Shown in pieces: positions 17,719 to 26,612 of a DNA stretch of 43,642 bases. The DNA is from CAZFZT01 sp964523675 (GTDB lineage: Bacteria; Planctomycetota; Phycisphaerae; Phycisphaerales; SM1A02): NCBI GenBank assembly GCA_964523675.1, contig CAZFZT010000018.1:1-43642 (forward strand). The letters run 5' to 3'. A program made the position numbers and the translations under genes. Position 1 is the stretch's first letter. Each line of letters opens with the position of its first letter. The notes beneath the pieces are model-generated. The model worked only from the letters and a program-made list of their open reading frames with translations, was not told the origin of the DNA and did no database searches.

Positions 17719-18318
17719 ATGGCTCGATACCTTGGACCCAAGGTGAAACTGTCCCGTCGCGTCGGTGTGCCCATCGCCGATGTACCGAAGCATACTGCGA
17801 AGCGGCAACTGACCCCGCCGGGCATGCACGGTTATCGCGGCAAGCGCCTCAAAGACTACGGCGTTCGCAAAGACGAGAAGCAGAAACTTCGCTATCACTA
17901 TGGCGTGATGGAGAAGCAGTTCCGTCGCTACGTCGACGAAGCGACACGTCGCAAAGGCAACACCGGTGAAGTGCTCATGCAACTGCTGGAGTTGCGACTC
18001 GACAATGTGGTTCGCCGTGCTGGCTTCACCCGGACAATCTGGGCCTCGCGCCAAATGGTGGTCCACGGGCATGTCCTTGTAAATGGCAAGAAAGTCGATC
18101 GTCCCAGTTATGCAGTCAAGCCGGGCGACACGATTACGCTCCGACAGGGGATCCATAAGCTTGTGCGTGAGAACATGGAATCCATGGCTGGACACATCGT
18201 TCCGGGCTGGATGGAGATGAACCCCTCGGAACTTTCCGCGAAGATTGTCGCCGCGCCCACGCCGGATCAGATTCCCTTCGATGTCAATACGAATCTGATC
18301 GTCGAGTTCTACCGATAA
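17719..18318 (+). CDS. rpsD: 30S ribosomal protein S4
   Basis: S4 nucleates assembly of the small subunit by binding 16S rRNA. The 199 residues start MARYLGPKVKLSRRVGVPI and include the S4 domain marks RLDNVVRRAGFTRTIWASRQ and VVHGHVLVNGKKVDRPSY. No N-terminal zinc-binding cysteines are present, so this is the zinc-free form. ATG 17719 is preceded by AAAAGGA. It lies apart from the usual alpha operon (rpsM, rpsK, rpoA) and is followed at once by a repeat-built hairpin. Confidence 0.96.
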   Translation: MARYLGPKVKLSRRVGVPIADVPKHTAKRQLTPPGMHGYRGKRLKDYGVRKDEKQKLRYHYGVMEKQFRRYVDEATRRKGNTGEVLMQLLELRLDNVVRRAGFTRTIWASRQMVVHGHVLVNGKKVDRPSYAVKPGDTITLRQGIHKLVRENMESMAGHIVPGWMEMNPSELSAKIVAAPTPDQIPFDVNTNLIVEFYR

Positions 18319-18324
18319 GACAAC

Positions 18325-18405
18325 GACTGTCGGAAGTCGGCCATCGGCTCTCGGCTTGTGCGAACTGGCCCTGGCCGAGAACCGAGTAGCCGACAGCCGA
18401 TGGCC
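18325..18405. repeat. Heptamer repeats arranged as a strong hairpin
   Basis: The left side is heptamers GGAAGTC-GGCCATC-GGCTCTC and the right side is TAGCCGA-CAGCCGA-TGGCCAC. The arms 18339-18356 and 18388-18405 are complementary at 17 of 18 positions around a 31-base loop. It lies between rpsD and the next gene, ending 7 bases before that gene's ATG, where it would leave no room for a normal ribosome site and could act as a terminator or regulator of translation. The units are those of the other heptamer blocks in the window. Confidence 0.75.
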
Positions 18406-18412
18406 ACCACCC

Positions 18413-20275
18413 ATGTTCAAATTCCTTCGCAAGTACAATAAGTGGATTCTGGCGGTCGGCGGCGGCTTGCTGATGATCGTCTTTTTGCTCGGGCAGACAC
18501 TGCAGGATCTCACCGCAGGCGCTGGGGCAAGGACGGCGACGCGCGCGACGGTGGGGCCGGACGGCCGCGAGAAAATTTCCGCAGAGGAATGGACTCGATA
18601 CCTGATTCAGGCCGACTTCATCCGCGCTGCTGAGGCAAGCGGCCAACCGTTTCTGCCGATCGGTAAGCTTGAAGGGACGGAGCATTGGCTTCTGCTTGTT
18701 CGAGAAGCCCAGCAGGCAGGATTGATTACTGCTCCGGGTTCTATTCAGATCAGTGAAGACGAACTGCTCGGGCTCTCACAGCAAGGAATCAGTCCGGATC
18801 AGTACCGGCAGTTCGTTGCCAACGCTCAGGGCGTGCAGCGACTGCTCATGCTCTACCTCGAAGCAGGTGACGCCTCAGACCATCGGCTGCGCGACTTTGC
18901 ATCGCGCATTTTCCATCAGGTTGAGGCGGAGGTCGCTGTCATTAAGGCGAGTGCTGATAGCGCAGCGGTTCAACCAACTGAAGCGCAGCTCCAGGAGCAT
19001 CTCGAGACATACCGCGATTTCATGCCTGGGGAGGGCCCCATGGGACTCGGCTATCGACTGCCCGATCGCGCGAAGCTTGAGTGGCTGCATGTGGGGGCGG
19101 ACGATGTCCGTCAAGCCATTGCGGCCAGCGATGCCCTTGATGGCGTTGCGCTCTGGTATCACTGGCAGCGCAGCACGGACAGCAATCTACCGCCGTACGA
19201 TCCAGATGCTACCGAGATTCCTTTCGAGGTGCGTGAGGATCTGCTGGGGAAATTGACAACCGAGCGACTTGATCGCATCGTGTCATTTATCGGGGCGCAG
19301 TTGAGTGGTTCCCGGCGCGGACTGGAGCAGCGTGAGGGCTACTACGTGTTGCCCGACGATTGGGGCGATAGGCGACTGGAACTGACACAACTGGCAAAGG
19401 AGATTCAGCAACAGCGCGAAGTCCCGCTGCCGGGTTATCAATCCACAGGCAATTGGGTCGCGGTTGACGAACTTCGAGAACTTGAGGGGATCGGCACAGC
19501 GACGACTGATCGCTTTGGCGCACCGCGCGGCCTTCCCGCACTTGTCGCCGGCGCTAAGGAACTTGGCGCTTCCGATGAGGTGATGGTGCAGGCCGGTGTC
19601 GAAGGGCCGGTCCTTCGAGGTGAGAACGGCGACATCTTCGTCTTTCGAATCCTCGAAATCGATGCGTCACGACCGCCGCAGACCGTTGATGAGGTTCGCG
19701 AGCAAATCGTGAACGACTTCAATCGCGTCGCCGCCTATCAGTCGCTTCTCGAGCGCGCTTCGGAACTGGAGCAGTTCGCTGCCGAGGAGGGTTTGCTCGC
19801 TCTGGCTCTTGAGCACGATGCTCAAGTTGAACAGCGTCAACTCTCACTTGCGAGCGTCGAACTGGCGCGGCTCTTCGTGCAGGTCGGCCAGATGCCGCAG
19901 GTTATGCCGACGGCTCTGCCGGTCATCGGCCAACATCGGGAGACGGTTGAAGTGATCATCGACCATGCGAGAAGCTTGCCAACCGGTGAGCCCCTGTCTG
20001 AGGTGCCTGTCGAACAGCGCATGCTCGTCGTTCCGGTTGAAGAGCATCTCGCGCTGGTCGTGGCGAGGATCGTCGGCCAGAAGCCGCTTGCACGAGAGCA
20101 GTTTGCACAGGTCGCCTCGGAGGGCATCGCGCAGCGGATGCTCTTTGCAGAGGAATTGAAAGGCATTGAGCATCTTCAGGCAGCGTTCAGTCTCGAGACG
20201 CTCTCCGCGAAGCACAACCTGACAGTGATCCGCTCCTCTGAGGAAGAAGAACTCGAACTCGCCTCTGCGCAGTGA
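18413..20275 (+). CDS. Membrane-anchored SurA/PpiD-like protein
   Basis: The 620-residue protein starts MFKFLRKYNKWILAVGGGLLMIVF, a single N-terminal membrane anchor with a basic cytoplasmic end, like PpiD. A helical periplasmic part follows, with acid- and Q-rich segments such as ISEDELLGLSQQGISPDQYRQF that fit a SurA-N type chaperone domain. The C-terminal half keeps PQTVDEVREQIVNDFNRVAAYQ, typical of the region after a parvulin domain. A parvulin catalytic domain is not clear, so chaperone rather than isomerase activity is likely. ATG 18413 is chosen over an upstream frame start (18356) because the latter lies in the repeat hairpin. It meets the next gene tail to tail. Confidence 0.65.
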   Translation: MFKFLRKYNKWILAVGGGLLMIVFLLGQTLQDLTAGAGARTATRATVGPDGREKISAEEWTRYLIQADFIRAAEASGQPFLPIGKLEGTEHWLLLVREAQQAGLITAPGSIQISEDELLGLSQQGISPDQYRQFVANAQGVQRLLMLYLEAGDASDHRLRDFASRIFHQVEAEVAVIKASADSAAVQPTEAQLQEHLETYRDFMPGEGPMGLGYRLPDRAKLEWLHVGADDVRQAIAASDALDGVALWYHWQRSTDSNLPPYDPDATEIPFEVREDLLGKLTTERLDRIVSFIGAQLSGSRRGLEQREGYYVLPDDWGDRRLELTQLAKEIQQQREVPLPGYQSTGNWVAVDELRELEGIGTATTDRFGAPRGLPALVAGAKELGASDEVMVQAGVEGPVLRGENGDIFVFRILEIDASRPPQTVDEVREQIVNDFNRVAAYQSLLERASELEQFAAEEGLLALALEHDAQVEQRQLSLASVELARLFVQVGQMPQVMPTALPVIGQHRETVEVIIDHARSLPTGEPLSEVPVEQRMLVVPVEEHLALVVARIVGQKPLAREQFAQVASEGIAQRMLFAEELKGIEHLQAAFSLETLSAKHNLTVIRSSEEEELELASAQ

Positions 20276-20283
20276 TCACATGA

Positions 20284-20316
20284 AGCTGGAGCGCGATGCG
20301 GCCGGGCGCTTCAGCT
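20284..20316. terminator. Bidirectional hairpin between convergent genes
   Basis: AGCTGGAGCGC (20284-20294) pairs with GCGCTTCAGCT (20306-20316) over 11 positions, one of them a G-U pair. It sits between two convergent genes and overlaps the stop codon of the minus-strand one. No long T run is seen on either side. Confidence 0.5.
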
Positions 20317-20691
20317 CACCGTCGAGCCGGGCTTCACCGGCCGATCGAGTGTGAGGATGACGACATCGCGTTCATCGTCGCCCTGCATGTCGCTGGCTGC
20401 GAGGATCATGCCCTGACTGACTTCGCCTCGGATGGTGCGCGGCGCAAGGTTGGCGACAATCACGACCTGCCGGCCGATGAGCGATTCCGGCTCGTACCAC
20501 TGGCGAACGCCCGCGCAGACCTGTCTTCCTTCCGCTGTGCCGTCGTCAAGTTGCACCTTGAGCAAGCGATCTGCATTCGGATGATGCTCCGCATGCTTGA
20601 TGGTCGCCACACGCAGGTCAAGCTTGGAGAAGTCGTCGAAGGTAATCGTGGGCTTGAAGTTCGATGCTGTTTCAGGGCTTGTTTCGCTCAT
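20311..20691 (-). CDS. Free-standing EMAP / MetRS-beta tRNA-binding protein
   Basis: This 126-residue protein is a single OB-fold tRNA-binding domain of the type found at the C-terminus of methionyl-tRNA synthetase or as separate proteins (MetRS beta, CsaA). Marks are FDDFSKLDLRVATIKHAEHH, NADRLLKVQLDDG, RQVCAGVRQWYEPESLIGRQ and VSQGMILAASD. A role beside a split or MetG-type synthetase is probable, but no catalytic MetRS is in view. It lies about 100 bases downstream of ileS on the same strand, which suggests a tRNA-charging group. Confidence 0.88.
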   Translation of the reverse strand: MSETSPETASNFKPTITFDDFSKLDLRVATIKHAEHHPNADRLLKVQLDDGTAEGRQVCAGVRQWYEPESLIGRQVVIVANLAPRTIRGEVSQGMILAASDMQGDDERDVVILTLDRPVKPGSTVS

Positions 20692-20791
20692 GCGATGATT
20701 CTGACACGAATCGTCGCATCATGCAATTCAGCATCGCGCCAAAGCCCGCGGACTCCCGTCCATGGGTTCCCTGAAGCACTATTCACCGAGC

Positions 20792-23656
20792 TCACGCCAC
20801 GCCTACGGCTTCAGCATCACGATCCGTGAGCATGCCGCCGTCGCTGCGCTGCTTGACGGTGCCATCGCGCTTCCAAGACCGCTCGCAGCGCGGCTCTTCA
20901 CGAAGATCATTCACGGCGATCTCCGCTGATGCAGCAAACTGCACGCGCGACACACCGAGCATATCCGGCATGTCGGCTGCGAATCTGGCAAGGACGCCAT
21001 CAGGATCAGGCAGGACGACTTCGGCGTCGAGCGGGTTCTCGATGCCGCGCGCTTTCGCTTCTTCGAGCGCTTTGAGCGCAGCATCGCGCATGTCCATCAC
21101 GCGCGCCCAGTTTGTATCGACCTCAACTTCCTGCACCGGCTTGATGGTCTCCAGATGAACGCATGCACTCTCATCGCGCACCAGCGCCCGCCACGCTTCG
21201 TCGGCGGTATGTGGCACGATCGGCGCCAGAAGCGTGCAGAGCATCTGGCTGATCTCGCGCATCACCGCCTGCGTTGCCCGGCGTCTCGTCGAATCGGGCT
21301 TGTCGCAATACAGGCGATCCTTCACGGCCGCACAGTAGAACGAAGAAAGCGTGTCATTGCAGAAGTCATAGAGCAATTGATGCGCCCTGCGGAACTGGTA
21401 GCGCTCATACGCATCGAGCACGCGCCGCTGAACTTCAGCCGCTTCGTGGAGCGCGAAAACATCGAGCGACGTTGGCGGCAATTGAGCAAGGACGGTGGCA
21501 CGACTGGCGGGGACGCCGGTGCTATCGACGTCATCGAAGAGGTTGCTCAGCAGAAAGCGCAGCGTGTTGCGCACCTTGCGATAACTCTCGCCGGCCGTCT
21601 CGAAGAACGACAGATCGACCTTGATGTCGTTCTCATAAGAAAGTGAGCAGACCCACCATCGCGCGACATCCGCGCCGAAGTTCTTGAGCAACTCTTCCAC
21701 TTCGAGGGTGTTGCCCACGCTCTTGGACATCTTTTTGCCATCCTTATCAACCATGAAACCGTGCGTGAGGATTGTTCGATATGGCGGCTCGCCGGTGACG
21801 CCAAGCGCTGGCAGCAGCGAGGTCTGAAACCAGCCGCGATGCTGATCCGACCCTTCGAGATACAGATCGCACGGATAGCCCAGGTCGCGCTGCCGCATGA
21901 CTGCGTTCCACGATGAACCGGACTCGAACCAGACGTCGAAGATGTCATGGAGTTTGGTGAGGTTCGAACGATCGTTGCTGAGGCCATCCGGGACATTCGG
22001 GTCGCTGGCAGCGTCGTAGTGTTCAAGCAACTGCGCAGGCGATTCGGTGAACCACGCATCGCTGCCGCGCTGCGCGAAGACCTTGGCAACGGCGCGGACG
22101 GACGCCGGCGTCATGAAGATGGAGCCGTCGGCAAGGGTGAACGCGGGAATCGGCAACCCCCAAGCGCGCTGGCGAGAGAGGCACCAGTCGGGCCGTGATT
22201 CGAGCATGCCGCGCATGCGGTTGCGACCCCATTCGGGGATGAAACGCACAGCTTTACTGACGGCGTCAAGCGCGCTGGTGCGAAGCGAGGGCACGCTCCG
22301 CTGCGCGTCGCGGCTAAACGGTTTATCCACACCGATGAACCACTGCTCGGTCGCGCGGAAGATGACTGGCGACTTGCCGCGCCAGTCGTGCGGATAACTG
22401 TGGGTGAAGGTGTGCCAGTGGTAGAGATGGCCGGATTCAGTCAGCCGCTTGATGATCTTCTCGTTCGCGTCCCAGACGGAGAGGCCGCGAAGCCAGTCTG
22501 GCGCGGCTTCATCGAACGTGCCGTCAGCACGGACCGGGCAGTAGATCTCAAGCCCTTCGCGCAGACCGGTCTGGTAGTCCTCCTGGCCATGACCGGGTGC
22601 GGTATGCACAAGGCCGGTGCCATCTTCAAGCGTCACGTACTCCGCTGCGACGACGCGCCCATTTCGATCGCAGAACGGGTGCCTGTACGCCAGCCCCAGC
22701 AGCGCAGCGCCATCGCATTCGCCGAGTGACTCCACGCTGTCAGCTTTAGCCGCCTTGGCGACGCGCTCGACGAGGTCGCTGGCCATCACCGTAACATTGC
22801 CATCGACCTGCACGAGCGCGTATCGATAGCGCGGATGCACTGCGATCGCAAGGTTCGCAGGCAGTGTCCACGGCGTCGTGGTCCAGATCATCAGCGACGG
22901 AGTCGAATCGAGTTCCACGCCAAACGCCTTTTCGATCTGCAGGCGGCTCTCAGGTGCGACTTCAAAATCAACGTACACGGACGGGTCTTCGCGGTCCTCG
23001 TATTCAAGTTCCGCCTCAGCAAGGGCCGTCTGATTCGCGATCGACCAATGCACCGGCTTGAGCGCGCGGTACACAAGGCCCTTCTCCAGCAGCGATGCGA
23101 AGACTTCCAGCACGCCGGCTTCATATTCCGGCTGCATCGTCAAATAGGGATGCTCGTAGTCGGCAAGCGTGAGCAGCCGCTCCATCTGCTCGCGCTGCAA
23201 CTTCTGGAACTTCTCCGCATACTTCGCGCACTCGCGTCGCACCGCCATGCGTCGTTGATCTTCGGTGAGCGTGTTCAGTTTCTCGGCCTTCCCCGACTGG
23301 ACGAGTTCGCTCATGACACGGTGCTCGATGGGCAGGCCGTGGCAATCCCATCCGGGCACGTACTTGCACACCCGGCCGCGCATGAGATTGGATCTAACCA
23401 CTAGATCCTTGAGCACCTTGTTGAGCAGGTGGCCGACATGGATCGAACCGCTGGTGTAGGGCGGCCCGTCGTGGAATGTGAACCGCTCAGTTCCGGGGGC
23501 GGCTTCGCGCGCTTTGATTGCCTCGTCGTACAGCCGCATTCCGTCCCACCGCTTCATCGACTGTGGTTCATTCTGCGCGAGGTTCGCGCGCATGGGAAAG
23601 TCGGTCTTGGGCAGGTTCAGCGTCTGCTTGTAGTTGCGCGTGGTCGTCTGTGCCAT
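20792..23656 (-). CDS. ileS: Isoleucyl-tRNA synthetase
   Basis: The 954-residue class I synthetase attaches isoleucine to its tRNA. The HIGH motif appears as PPYTSGSIHVGHLLNKVLKD and the KMSKS motif as DKDGKKMSKSVGNTLEVEE. Between them are the CP1 editing domain and the WDCHGLPIEHRV stretch, and FDVWFESGSSWNAV follows. The C-terminal zinc module is degenerate: where other enzymes have CxxC pairs this one reads RCERSWKRDG and later GGMLTDRDAEAV, keeping one of four cysteines. Start ATG 23656 is followed by NYKQTLNLPKTDFPMRANL, the normal N-terminus. A terminator-like hairpin lies about 35 bases upstream on the same strand. Confidence 0.97.
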   Translation of the reverse strand: MAQTTTRNYKQTLNLPKTDFPMRANLAQNEPQSMKRWDGMRLYDEAIKAREAAPGTERFTFHDGPPYTSGSIHVGHLLNKVLKDLVVRSNLMRGRVCKYVPGWDCHGLPIEHRVMSELVQSGKAEKLNTLTEDQRRMAVRRECAKYAEKFQKLQREQMERLLTLADYEHPYLTMQPEYEAGVLEVFASLLEKGLVYRALKPVHWSIANQTALAEAELEYEDREDPSVYVDFEVAPESRLQIEKAFGVELDSTPSLMIWTTTPWTLPANLAIAVHPRYRYALVQVDGNVTVMASDLVERVAKAAKADSVESLGECDGAALLGLAYRHPFCDRNGRVVAAEYVTLEDGTGLVHTAPGHGQEDYQTGLREGLEIYCPVRADGTFDEAAPDWLRGLSVWDANEKIIKRLTESGHLYHWHTFTHSYPHDWRGKSPVIFRATEQWFIGVDKPFSRDAQRSVPSLRTSALDAVSKAVRFIPEWGRNRMRGMLESRPDWCLSRQRAWGLPIPAFTLADGSIFMTPASVRAVAKVFAQRGSDAWFTESPAQLLEHYDAASDPNVPDGLSNDRSNLTKLHDIFDVWFESGSSWNAVMRQRDLGYPCDLYLEGSDQHRGWFQTSLLPALGVTGEPPYRTILTHGFMVDKDGKKMSKSVGNTLEVEELLKNFGADVARWWVCSLSYENDIKVDLSFFETAGESYRKVRNTLRFLLSNLFDDVDSTGVPASRATVLAQLPPTSLDVFALHEAAEVQRRVLDAYERYQFRRAHQLLYDFCNDTLSSFYCAAVKDRLYCDKPDSTRRRATQAVMREISQMLCTLLAPIVPHTADEAWRALVRDESACVHLETIKPVQEVEVDTNWARVMDMRDAALKALEEAKARGIENPLDAEVVLPDPDGVLARFAADMPDMLGVSRVQFAASAEIAVNDLREEPRCERSWKRDGTVKQRSDGGMLTDRDAEAVGVA

Positions 23657-23680
23657 TGGCGTTCAATCGTGGAATGGATT

Positions 23681-23717
23681 CAAAAACAAACTCGGCCCCG
23701 CGTGAGGCGGAGCCGAG
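23681..23717 (-). terminator. Rho-independent terminator upstream of ileS
   Basis: On the minus strand a hairpin with 6 + 4 base pairs and one mismatch (arms from CTCGGC to GCCGAG, 23691-23717) is followed by TTTGTTTTTG. It would end transcription of the gene that stops at 23882, or act as an attenuator in the ileS leader. No T-box sequence was seen. Confidence 0.65.
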
Positions 23718-23881
23718 GGTGGGTACAATGCGTTACGCATTCACACCTATCGCGGCTCGCCTCTCCGGGTGCGGGGGCGGGAAGTGGCAATGATAATCGC
23801 GATGGCGTTTCCGCTGCGGCTGCGGGTCATGATCGGCAAGGATAGCCGGCCCATCGGTTGGGTCAAGACCTGAACCGGCTT

Positions 23882-24520
23882 CTACAAGTGTGACACCGGA
23901 TACAGAGCGATCGTACAAATGCCGTGGCCCATGCGTTCCGTGATCTGCACATGCCGCACACTTGGCGCGGCGATTGGCAGTGACCGTCGCAGGCAGCGGT
24001 CCTGCCAGATATCCAAGTCATGCACAGCCACGGCCTGCTCACGCACGAACATGACGATGAGGAGCCCCGCATGAAGAACATCCGGATCCTTGGCGAGCTT
24101 CGCCACGTCGTGCCTGACGGTTGACAATAGTTGCGATGCATATTGCCGGTTGGGCCCCTCCGGCGTGTACTGCGCGACGACTTTGGTTTCCAGCCAGTAC
24201 GCCTCGTCGAGATCGACCATGTCGGGCGAATCGAAGAGCGTTGCCTTGCGCTCAGCAACGCGAAGCGGCAAGCCGCCGGGCGTGAGAACGAAATCGCAGC
24301 GCTCGCCTTCGCTCTCTCGGTGTTTGCGCCGATCGGCCGGGTACCGCTCCTCGCGATAGACGCCGAACCCCTCATGCGACAGTGCCTCTGCAATGACAGG
24401 ATGCAGTCGCACCTCATCGAGTGCATCAAGGCCGTACACAGCGTGTTCCGCATCAAGGGCAGCAGCGCGGCGTCGAAAGCCGGCTTCGATAGCATCGGTG
24501 ATGTCGGCGGGCGACCACAT
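23882..24520 (-). CDS. Protein of unknown function, possible PD-(D/E)XK fold
   Basis: I do not recognise this 212-residue protein. A segment reading VIAEALSHEGFGVYREERY, then GERCDFVLTPGG and after 30 residues YWLETKVVAQY, has the spacing and chemistry of a PD-(D/E)XK nuclease core: an early Glu, Asp in a hydrophobic strand, and E-x-K. The later part (LLSTVRHDVAKLAKDPDVLHAGLLIVMF) is helical plus strand, as in such folds, and resembles proteins that store restriction-like domains. No partner methylase is nearby. ATG 24520 is chosen over one at 24583 because the longer form would overlap a clear terminator. The function as nuclease is only a hypothesis. Confidence 0.6.
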   Translation of the reverse strand: MWSPADITDAIEAGFRRRAAALDAEHAVYGLDALDEVRLHPVIAEALSHEGFGVYREERYPADRRKHRESEGERCDFVLTPGGLPLRVAERKATLFDSPDMVDLDEAYWLETKVVAQYTPEGPNRQYASQLLSTVRHDVAKLAKDPDVLHAGLLIVMFVREQAVAVHDLDIWQDRCLRRSLPIAAPSVRHVQITERMGHGICTIALYPVSHL

Positions 24521-24540
24521 CTTCTTCAGAGATGGTACCG

Positions 24541-24574
24541 GTGAAGAAAAGCCCACGGACCGGTGTCCGTGGGC
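24541..24574 (-). terminator. Rho-independent terminator of the AGCS symporter gene
   Basis: On the minus strand GCCCACGGAC, a four-base loop, then GTCCGTGGGC form a perfect 10-bp stem followed by TTTTCTT. It lies 44 bases beyond the stop codon of the symporter gene at 24618. It is the clearest terminator in the window. Confidence 0.85.
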
Positions 24575-24617
24575 ATAAGTCATACAGAGAGCAGCAGCGG
24601 CGCAATCCCCGATCGGG

Positions 24618-26612
24618 CTACTTCACGTCCTTACCCTCGACGACATCGCTGAAAGGCGGCGCCTTATGTGGCGGGTTCATTGCGCCCGACCTGAAGCGCT
24701 TGAAGTAGTCGTGATAGGCGTTCATCGCCTGCGCCCCGAAAAGGAACATGATTGGAATGTTCGCGACGAGCATGACGCCCATGCCGAGCGTCGTCCACAT
24801 GTCGAGCTGCGTCTCATTGCCGATGATCGCCCGCTTCTCTGGCCCGAAGATGGACATCGCGAGAATGGTGGTGAGGACGATCAGAGCGCAGTAGATGATT
24901 TTGTAAAACAGCACAATCGTGTTCGTTGCCGCATCTCCCAGACTCATGCAGACATAGTAGATACCTTGCTCACCGTAGTACGACCATGAGATCATGGTGG
25001 AGACCGCGAAGAGCCAGGCCGCAATGACGACGAGCCACATGCCAAGGCCAGGCGTTGCGCGATCAAAGGCATGCGCCGTCAGCGAAGCCGCGGTGTAGTC
25101 GCCATAGATTCCCAGATCCTTGGTGCCATCGGGGTCGTCGATGAGTGTCGGCTGCTGCGCTGAAACCAGCGTTTCCCATTTCGCTTTCCACTGATCGTTC
25201 TCATTGCGTTCCACACGACCGCCGATTCTTCGCAGTTCACGCCCCGTATTGTCATCGACATCAGCGCGGACGATCATGAAGATCGCTTCACCTTCGCGCC
25301 AGCCCGAGTGTCCCTCCTCGGTACGTAGGATTCGCCGCGCTTCCGCAGTCTTCTCAGGCAAAGGGTCAGATTCAATCGTCCATTGCGGAACGCCGTCACT
25401 ATCGCCTGATTGAACGATCCGAACCTGATCACGCGATTCAAACATCGCTTCGGCGGGCCTGTTGTAAGCGCCGCTCGCAAGAATCACCAGGGCGGTCATC
25501 GTGCAAACGATGATCGTGTCGATAAAGGGTTCCAGCCCGGCAACGACACCCTCGCGCACCGGTTCGTCGGTCTTGGCGGCCGAGTGCGCAATGGGCGCGG
25601 AACCCTGTCCCGCCTCAGATGAGAAGAGCGCTCGCTTAATGCCCCACATGGCGGCATAGCCAAATGTTCCGCCGAGAAATGCGCCGCTCGGTATCGCTTC
25701 CTGCCCGCCAAGAAACTCCGGCAGGCCGCTCCGAACGATCAGCGTGAGCATCGCCGGCACCTGATCGATATAGAGCAGGATCACATAAAGAGCCGCCGCG
25801 ATGTAGAGCACGCACATCATCGGGACAAGCCGACCGGCCACGGCACCGATTCGTTTGATGCCACCGATAATGACCGTCCCCACAACGATCGCCAGAATGA
25901 TGCCCGTGGCAACCTGGGGCGTACCAAAGTAGGTGTGCGTTACGTCAGCCACGTTCCATGCCTGAAACATATTGCCGCCGGTGATGGCGGAGGTAATCAG
26001 CGTGACAACAAAGATCCCGCCGATCAGCGCTCCCAGCGCTCCCTTCGCAGCGAAGCCCATCCCGATCAATAACACGCCGACCGAGCAGCCGATCGCGATC
26101 GCAATCCCATTGCCGCTCGCCACGGTCAAACCAATCACAGCAGCGGCAAAGACGCATCCTGCGAGAATGCCGAATTTGCGGCTCCCTTGCTCCAGACCTC
26201 GCTTCACGACGAACATCGGTCCGCCGTGCGGATTGTCCGGATCGTCTGTATTGCGGTAGAGCATTGATTGGGTGACCTCGGTCATCTTGAGCGCCATCCC
26301 CAAGACGCCGATCACCCACATCCAGAGGACTGCGCCGGGTCCGCCGAGAGCGACCGCGACCGCCACGCCACCGATGTTGCCAAGGCCGACTGTTGCAGAG
26401 AGTGCTGCGGAAAGCGCTTGGAAGTGGTTGATCGCCCCTGGATCGCCTTTCTCATCGTACTTGCCGCGGATGACCGCGACACCATGCGTCATTGCGCGGT
26501 ACTGGCCGAAGACGCTCCAGACAGTGAAGAGCACCCCAGCGACCAGCAGCGCATACACAACCCACTCGCTGAAGAGGTAATTGTTCAGGGTATTGATGAC
26601 AAACTCAAGCAT
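24618..26612 (-). CDS. AGCS-family sodium:alanine/glycine symporter with a large insert
   Basis: This inner-membrane carrier couples sodium entry to uptake of alanine or glycine. Family marks include ATVGLGNIGGVAVAVALGGP near residue 75, GGPMFVVKRGL, VASGNGIAIAIG and RALFSSEAGQGSAPIAHSAA near 330. At 664 residues it is about 150-200 longer than usual AGCS proteins. The excess is mainly residues 384-505, a charged, non-membrane segment (MFESRDQVRIVQSGDSDG ... YGDYTAASLTAHAF) set between two helices. It may be an extra soluble domain. A charged C-terminus ends in ...PPHKAPPFSDVVEGKDVK. A good terminator follows the gene. Confidence 0.9.
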   Translation of the reverse strand: MLEFVINTLNNYLFSEWVVYALLVAGVLFTVWSVFGQYRAMTHGVAVIRGKYDEKGDPGAINHFQALSAALSATVGLGNIGGVAVAVALGGPGAVLWMWVIGVLGMALKMTEVTQSMLYRNTDDPDNPHGGPMFVVKRGLEQGSRKFGILAGCVFAAAVIGLTVASGNGIAIAIGCSVGVLLIGMGFAAKGALGALIGGIFVVTLITSAITGGNMFQAWNVADVTHTYFGTPQVATGIILAIVVGTVIIGGIKRIGAVAGRLVPMMCVLYIAAALYVILLYIDQVPAMLTLIVRSGLPEFLGGQEAIPSGAFLGGTFGYAAMWGIKRALFSSEAGQGSAPIAHSAAKTDEPVREGVVAGLEPFIDTIIVCTMTALVILASGAYNRPAEAMFESRDQVRIVQSGDSDGVPQWTIESDPLPEKTAEARRILRTEEGHSGWREGEAIFMIVRADVDDNTGRELRRIGGRVERNENDQWKAKWETLVSAQQPTLIDDPDGTKDLGIYGDYTAASLTAHAFDRATPGLGMWLVVIAAWLFAVSTMISWSYYGEQGIYYVCMSLGDAATNTIVLFYKIIYCALIVLTTILAMSIFGPEKRAIIGNETQLDMWTTLGMGVMLVANIPIMFLFGAQAMNAYHDYFKRFRSGAMNPPHKAPPFSDVVEGKDVK

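Noticed and set aside
17596..18513. 305-codon frame antisense to rpsD
   Set aside because: Overlaps a ribosomal protein gene entirely; composition of a shadow frame.
23657..23881. T-box riboswitch in front of ileS
   Set aside because: The hairpin with T run is present, but no AGGGTGGNACCGCG element was found on the coding strand. A 15-base palindrome at 23727-23741 is unexplained.
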